Below, piece by piece: positions 7,098 to 9,335 of a stretch of DNA of 9,335 nt. This DNA comes from Bacillota bacterium. GTDB taxonomy: Bacteria > Bacillota_A > Clostridia > Acetivibrionales > DUMB01. The stretch covers positions 1 through 9,335 of the forward strand of contig JAMOAC010000437.1 in assembly GCA_023621975.1 (NCBI GenBank), in the 5' to 3' direction. The notes beneath the pieces were generated by a model, which made no database searches, was not told where the DNA came from, and saw only the letters and a list, made by a program, of their open reading frames with translations. A program made the position numbers and the translations under genes. The stretch's first letter is position 1, and the number at the start of each line of letters is the position of its first letter.

Positions 7098-7130
7098 AAA
7101 GGCGTTGTTGATTTTATCAACAGCGCCTTT
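7098..7130. terminator. hairpin at the 5' end of the amt transcript; possible bidirectional terminator
   Basis: AAAGGCGTTGTTGA (7098-7111) pairs with TCAACAGCGCCTTT (7117-7130), 14 bp with one G-U, around loop TTTTA. The plus strand continues GCTATTTTTTG, a good U-tract, though no plus gene is nearby. The minus strand continues ACTTGTTTTTGGGGG, a weaker tract. It could end read-through from the larE-DUF2520 operon. Because the amt promoter fires about 7 bases before it on the minus strand, it also forms the first structure of the amt mRNA, where it could protect the 5' end or cause early termination. Confidence 0.65.
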
Positions 7131-7143
7131 GCTATTTTTTGTC

Positions 7144-7173
7144 ATTATAAAATAATACATGCTTGTTTGTCAA
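7144..7173 (-). promoter_or_regulatory. near-consensus sigma-A promoter of amt-PII
   Basis: On the minus strand a perfect TTGACA (7173-7168) is followed by an 18-base spacer and a perfect TATAAT (7149-7144). Start of transcription near 7137 leaves a leader of about 275 bases before the ATG at 6859, unusually long for the window. An imperfect inverted repeat (TGTATTAT...ATAATGACA, 7140-7159) overlaps the -10 box and could be an operator; it is only loosely like the GlnR/TnrA consensus. Confidence 0.85.
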
Positions 7174-7274
7174 TAGAAAAATACAAAAATTTAATGAAAA
7201 AATTTTCTGGGTTAATTTAAAAAGTAAATGTGCAGATTTTGGGGTTTTCAGGTGAATCAAAAAAGTCAGCGTTA

Positions 7275-8141
7275 TTACTCCAGCAATTCACGCAACCTTC
7301 TCTCGTTATCTTCCCCTACACTGCCGTTTTTTACAGCAATCTCAAGAGCCGTTTTTCCCAGGATCTTGTATACGTCAATAAATTCCGGGCACTTTTTTCC
7401 CATTTCTTCAATATGCCGTGCAATTACTCCGGAATCGCCCCTTGAAACAGGGCCGGTAAGGGCCGCTTCCGGTCCCAGTAATTCTATATTATTAACAGTC
7501 TTTACAGCCAAAGGTGCAAGAGCTTTAATTCCCATTTCCGCGTCAATTCCTGCAGCACTTAACAAACCCTTGGCCATATATGACAGTACAACTGTATAGT
7601 TTGAAAGCACACATGCAGCTGCATGATAAAGTGGCTTGGCCTGCCTGTTTAATAAAAGCAGCCGCCCGTTAAAAGCCTTTACTATAATTTCAGCGGCTTT
7701 TTGAGCTTCATGGGATCCTTCAAAACTAAAATATATATTATATAAACCTCTCCAGCCTTCCAACCTGTCTGCAAAAGTCTGTATGGGATGCAAAGAGCCT
7801 GTAAACCCACCTTTTTCAGAAATTGAACCCAACACATCTGAAGTGCATGCCCCGCTGCAGTGAAGAAATACCTTGCCCTTTATTATTTCCGTACCAATCC
7901 TTTCAGAAAGATATGAAGACATTTCTTCCAGTGCGTCATCGGGCACGGTGATAAACACGGTATCAGCCCTGCGGACCGTTTCTTCCAGGCTGTTGTAAAA
8001 AGCTGCGCCTATTTTTCTGGCAAGCACCTTTGCAGGTTCCTCAGTCCTGTTGTAAATACCCTCAATCGGGAATTTTTCCCTTGCAAGTCCGATTGCAAGG
8101 GCACTTCCGACTCTTCCGGCACCTATTATACCGATTTTCAC
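7275..8141 (-). CDS. Rossmann-fold dehydrogenase with DUF2520 domain
   Basis: The protein has 288 residues, the normal length for the family. Residues 1-120 are an NAD(P)-binding Rossmann domain: GAGRVG at 7-12, TVPDDAL 65-71, HCSG 94-97. From about 116 follows the DUF2520 part, with SLHPIQTF 116-123, KPLYHAAACVLSNY 169-182 and LTGPVSRGD 228-236. The shape resembles 6-phosphogluconate dehydrogenase-like and ketopantoate reductase-like enzymes, with Lys169 and His173 as likely active-site residues. A two-carbonyl acid reductase of the PanG/ketopantoate type is one possibility I recall for related proteins, but I am not sure of it. The start is GTG at 8141, overlapping the larE stop by GTGA, so the two are translationally coupled. 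No pantothenate genes are in view. No terminator lies directly after it; the nearest candidate is 7098-7130. Confidence 0.88.
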   Translation of the reverse strand: MKIGIIGAGRVGSALAIGLAREKFPIEGIYNRTEEPAKVLARKIGAAFYNSLEETVRRADTVFITVPDDALEEMSSYLSERIGTEIIKGKVFLHCSGACTSDVLGSISEKGGFTGSLHPIQTFADRLEGWRGLYNIYFSFEGSHEAQKAAEIIVKAFNGRLLLLNRQAKPLYHAAACVLSNYTVVLSYMAKGLLSAAGIDAEMGIKALAPLAVKTVNNIELLGPEAALTGPVSRGDSGVIARHIEEMGKKCPEFIDVYKILGKTALEIAVKNGSVGEDNERRLRELLE

Positions 8142-8965
8142 CCGATTCCACTGCCTTTCTTCAATATGCTTTCATTCAGGCTTCCCATCCTGTATCCCGT
8201 AAGATCCAGTGCAGCGTATTTAAATCCAATTTCCTTAAATCTGGCACCAACCATGTCCATAAAGGATTCATCAAAAAACCTGTTTCTATCACCGGGCAGC
8301 ACTTCTATTCTTGCAACATCTCCGTGGTGGCGAACCCTAACCTGGCGGAATCCAAGACTGAACAGGTATTCCTCTGCCTGTTCAATCATTTTCAGCTTCT
8401 CTATAGTTATTTCTTCTCCGTAAGGTATTCTTGACGCAAGGCACGCATAAGCCGGCTTGTCCCAGGTCGGAAGACTCAGCTTCCTTGAAATTTCCCTCAC
8501 TTCTGTTTTTGTAAACCCGGCTTCCCTCAAGGGGCTGTATATGCCCAGCTCCCTGAGTGCCACCATTCCAGGCCTGTAGTCATCCAGGTCATCAATATTC
8601 GAGCCGTCGGCAACTTTACTGACACCGTGATCCTGGGCTGTTTTCAGTATTCTCGAAAAAATTTCCTTCTTGCAGTAGTAACATCTGTTTGCGGGATTTT
8701 TTCTGAATATGTCCATTTCGGTTATATCTATATCCAGGATTATATGCTTTACCCCCAGGTTTTTTGCAAACTCAAGGGCTTCGCCGTATTCCCTGTCAGG
8801 ATTGACAGGTGAGTGGACAGTTACAGCAATGGCTTTATCCCCCAGCACATCATGCGCTGTTTTGAGGAGGAAAGTGCTGTCCGTTCCTCCTGAAAATGCA
8901 ACTGCAATACTGCCATATTCCCTGATTATGTTTTTCAACTTTTCAAATTTCCTGTCGAGTTCCAT
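8138..8965 (-). CDS. larE: LarE, sulfur insertase for nickel-pincer cofactor
   Basis: The protein has 275 residues from ATG 8965, which has GGGAG 8 bases upstream. A TTG at 8980 in the same frame would put the ribosome site inside the gene, so I reject it. LarE is a PP-loop ATP pyrophosphatase that adenylates the biscarboxylated pyridinium mononucleotide from LarB and converts its carboxylates to thiocarboxylates before LarC adds nickel. The P-loop is SGGTDS at 25-30. Cys95 and Cys98 (NRCYYCKKEIF) and Cys175 (ACLASRIPYG) are present. Cys175 aligns with the sacrificial Cys176 of Lactobacillus LarE. The extra CxxC pair matches the three-cysteine type described from Thermotoga maritima, which binds a [4Fe-4S] cluster and can act repeatedly. 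GSNIDDLDDYRPG 121-133 is also family-like. It is first in an operon with the DUF2520 dehydrogenase and separated from larB-larC by amt. Confidence 0.95.
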   Translation of the reverse strand: MELDRKFEKLKNIIREYGSIAVAFSGGTDSTFLLKTAHDVLGDKAIAVTVHSPVNPDREYGEALEFAKNLGVKHIILDIDITEMDIFRKNPANRCYYCKKEIFSRILKTAQDHGVSKVADGSNIDDLDDYRPGMVALRELGIYSPLREAGFTKTEVREISRKLSLPTWDKPAYACLASRIPYGEEITIEKLKMIEQAEEYLFSLGFRQVRVRHHGDVARIEVLPGDRNRFFDESFMDMVGARFKEIGFKYAALDLTGYRMGSLNESILKKGSGIG

Positions 8966-9037
8966 ATACCAATCTCCCAACCATTATGAGTATTTTTATC
9001 ATATTTCCTGACCATTTAAAGTATTATTTTATGATTT

Positions 9038-9066
9038 ATTATACAAAAAATAATGATTTTTGTAAC
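9038..9066 (-). promoter_or_regulatory. promoter of larE operon with overlapping inverted repeat
   Basis: On the minus strand GTTACA (9066-9061, four of six consensus) is followed by 17 bases and a perfect TATAAT (9043-9038). Transcription would start near 9031, 66 bases before the larE ATG. The inverted repeat TACAAAAA (9042-9049) / TTTTTGTA (9057-9064) with a 7-base gap spans the space between the two boxes, a classic place for a repressor site. Confidence 0.55.
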
Positions 9067-9335
9067 GCTGACATTTTTTAATGCCGAAAAATTTTTTTCC
9101 ATACGGCATCTGACGTTTGAAATAATTATAAAGCATGCAAACACCCTCCGGCAGGCACTCATCTTCGTTCCTGTTTCCCTTTTGAACAATTCATTATGTA
9201 TATACCTCTGGATAAACCGCCAGGAACACGTATTTTGGGGTTTCAGAAGTATATTAAGCATATATTTCACTTTCTTTACAATTCATTTACATCAATTGTA
9301 GCCATGATAACAATTTGATATATTATGGTTGGAAT
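9067..9335. other. no convincing gene
   Basis: About 270 A/T-rich bases. Open frames of 82-84 codons run on both strands but have no family resemblance that I can see, no clear ribosome site, and they overlap each other. ATGCCG (9080-9085) and CGGCAT (9103-9108) can pair around an A/T-rich loop, without a following U-tract. The stretch probably contains the upstream region of a gene beyond the window edge. Confidence 0.4.

Noticed and set aside
6860..7137. Known riboswitch or ANTAR two-hairpin antiterminator in the amt leader
   Set aside because: I found no match to conserved cores I know, and the hairpin loops lack the A1/G4 hexaloop of ANTAR targets.
6969..7160. 63-codon minus-strand frame in the amt leader
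   Set aside because: It starts inside the promoter -10 region and crosses both the 5' hairpin and the other candidate frame, with no ribosome site or family match.
9016..9301. Overlapping frames of 82-84 codons on both strands at the right edge
   Set aside because: Overlap each other and the larE promoter, no ribosome site, no recognisable motif.
1..9335. CRISPR array, tRNA/rRNA genes, insertion sequence or phage genes
   Set aside because: No regularly spaced repeats, no complete cloverleaf and no transposase, integrase or phage-like proteins were seen.

Overview
The window is AT-rich, with A/T-rich intergenic DNA and compact genes. It uses strong purine-rich ribosome binding sites and frequent TTG/GTG starts. 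The protein families (nickel-pincer Lar genes, an NrgA-like ammonium transporter, a Firmicutes-type GMP synthase) point to an anaerobic low-GC Firmicute of class Clostridia. A relative of the cellulolytic Acetivibrio/Ruminiclostridium group is a guess from overall flavour only.

Layout. 1-320: no gene; a good sigma-A promoter at 271-299. 351-1679 (+): a GMP synthase homolog whose ATP-pyrophosphatase and C-terminal domains look complete, but whose N-terminal glutamine amidotransferase domain is shortened and has lost its catalytic motifs. A terminator at 1698-1736 separates it from a convergent minus-strand operon, read from right to left: larB (4868-4122), larC (4034-2799), and a TIGR01212/YhcC-like radical SAM gene (2759-1815), with its own promoter at 4915-4943. 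Upstream lies a monocistronic gene for an ammonium transporter fused to a PII signalling domain (6859-5096). It has a near-consensus promoter, a structured leader of about 275 nt, and a strong terminator at 5043-5089. Further upstream is a two-gene minus-strand operon: larE (8965-8138) and a Rossmann/DUF2520 dehydrogenase (8141-7275), overlapping by GTGA. 9065-9335 has no convincing gene.

How the genes fit together. LarB, LarC and LarE are the full set known for making the nickel-pincer nucleotide cofactor from nicotinic acid adenine dinucleotide. The set is split into two transcription units around the transporter, and no LarA (lactate racemase) is in the window. The second theme is ammonia: an Amt with a built-in PII sensor, and a GMP synthase that by its residues should be unable to hydrolyse glutamine and so should depend on free ammonia or a partner subunit.

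The items most worth a second look are the dismantled amidotransferase domain of the GMP synthase, the amt leader (two long hairpins and a possible 19-22 residue peptide with adjacent glutamine codons), and the coupling of a DUF2520 dehydrogenase to a three-cysteine LarE.
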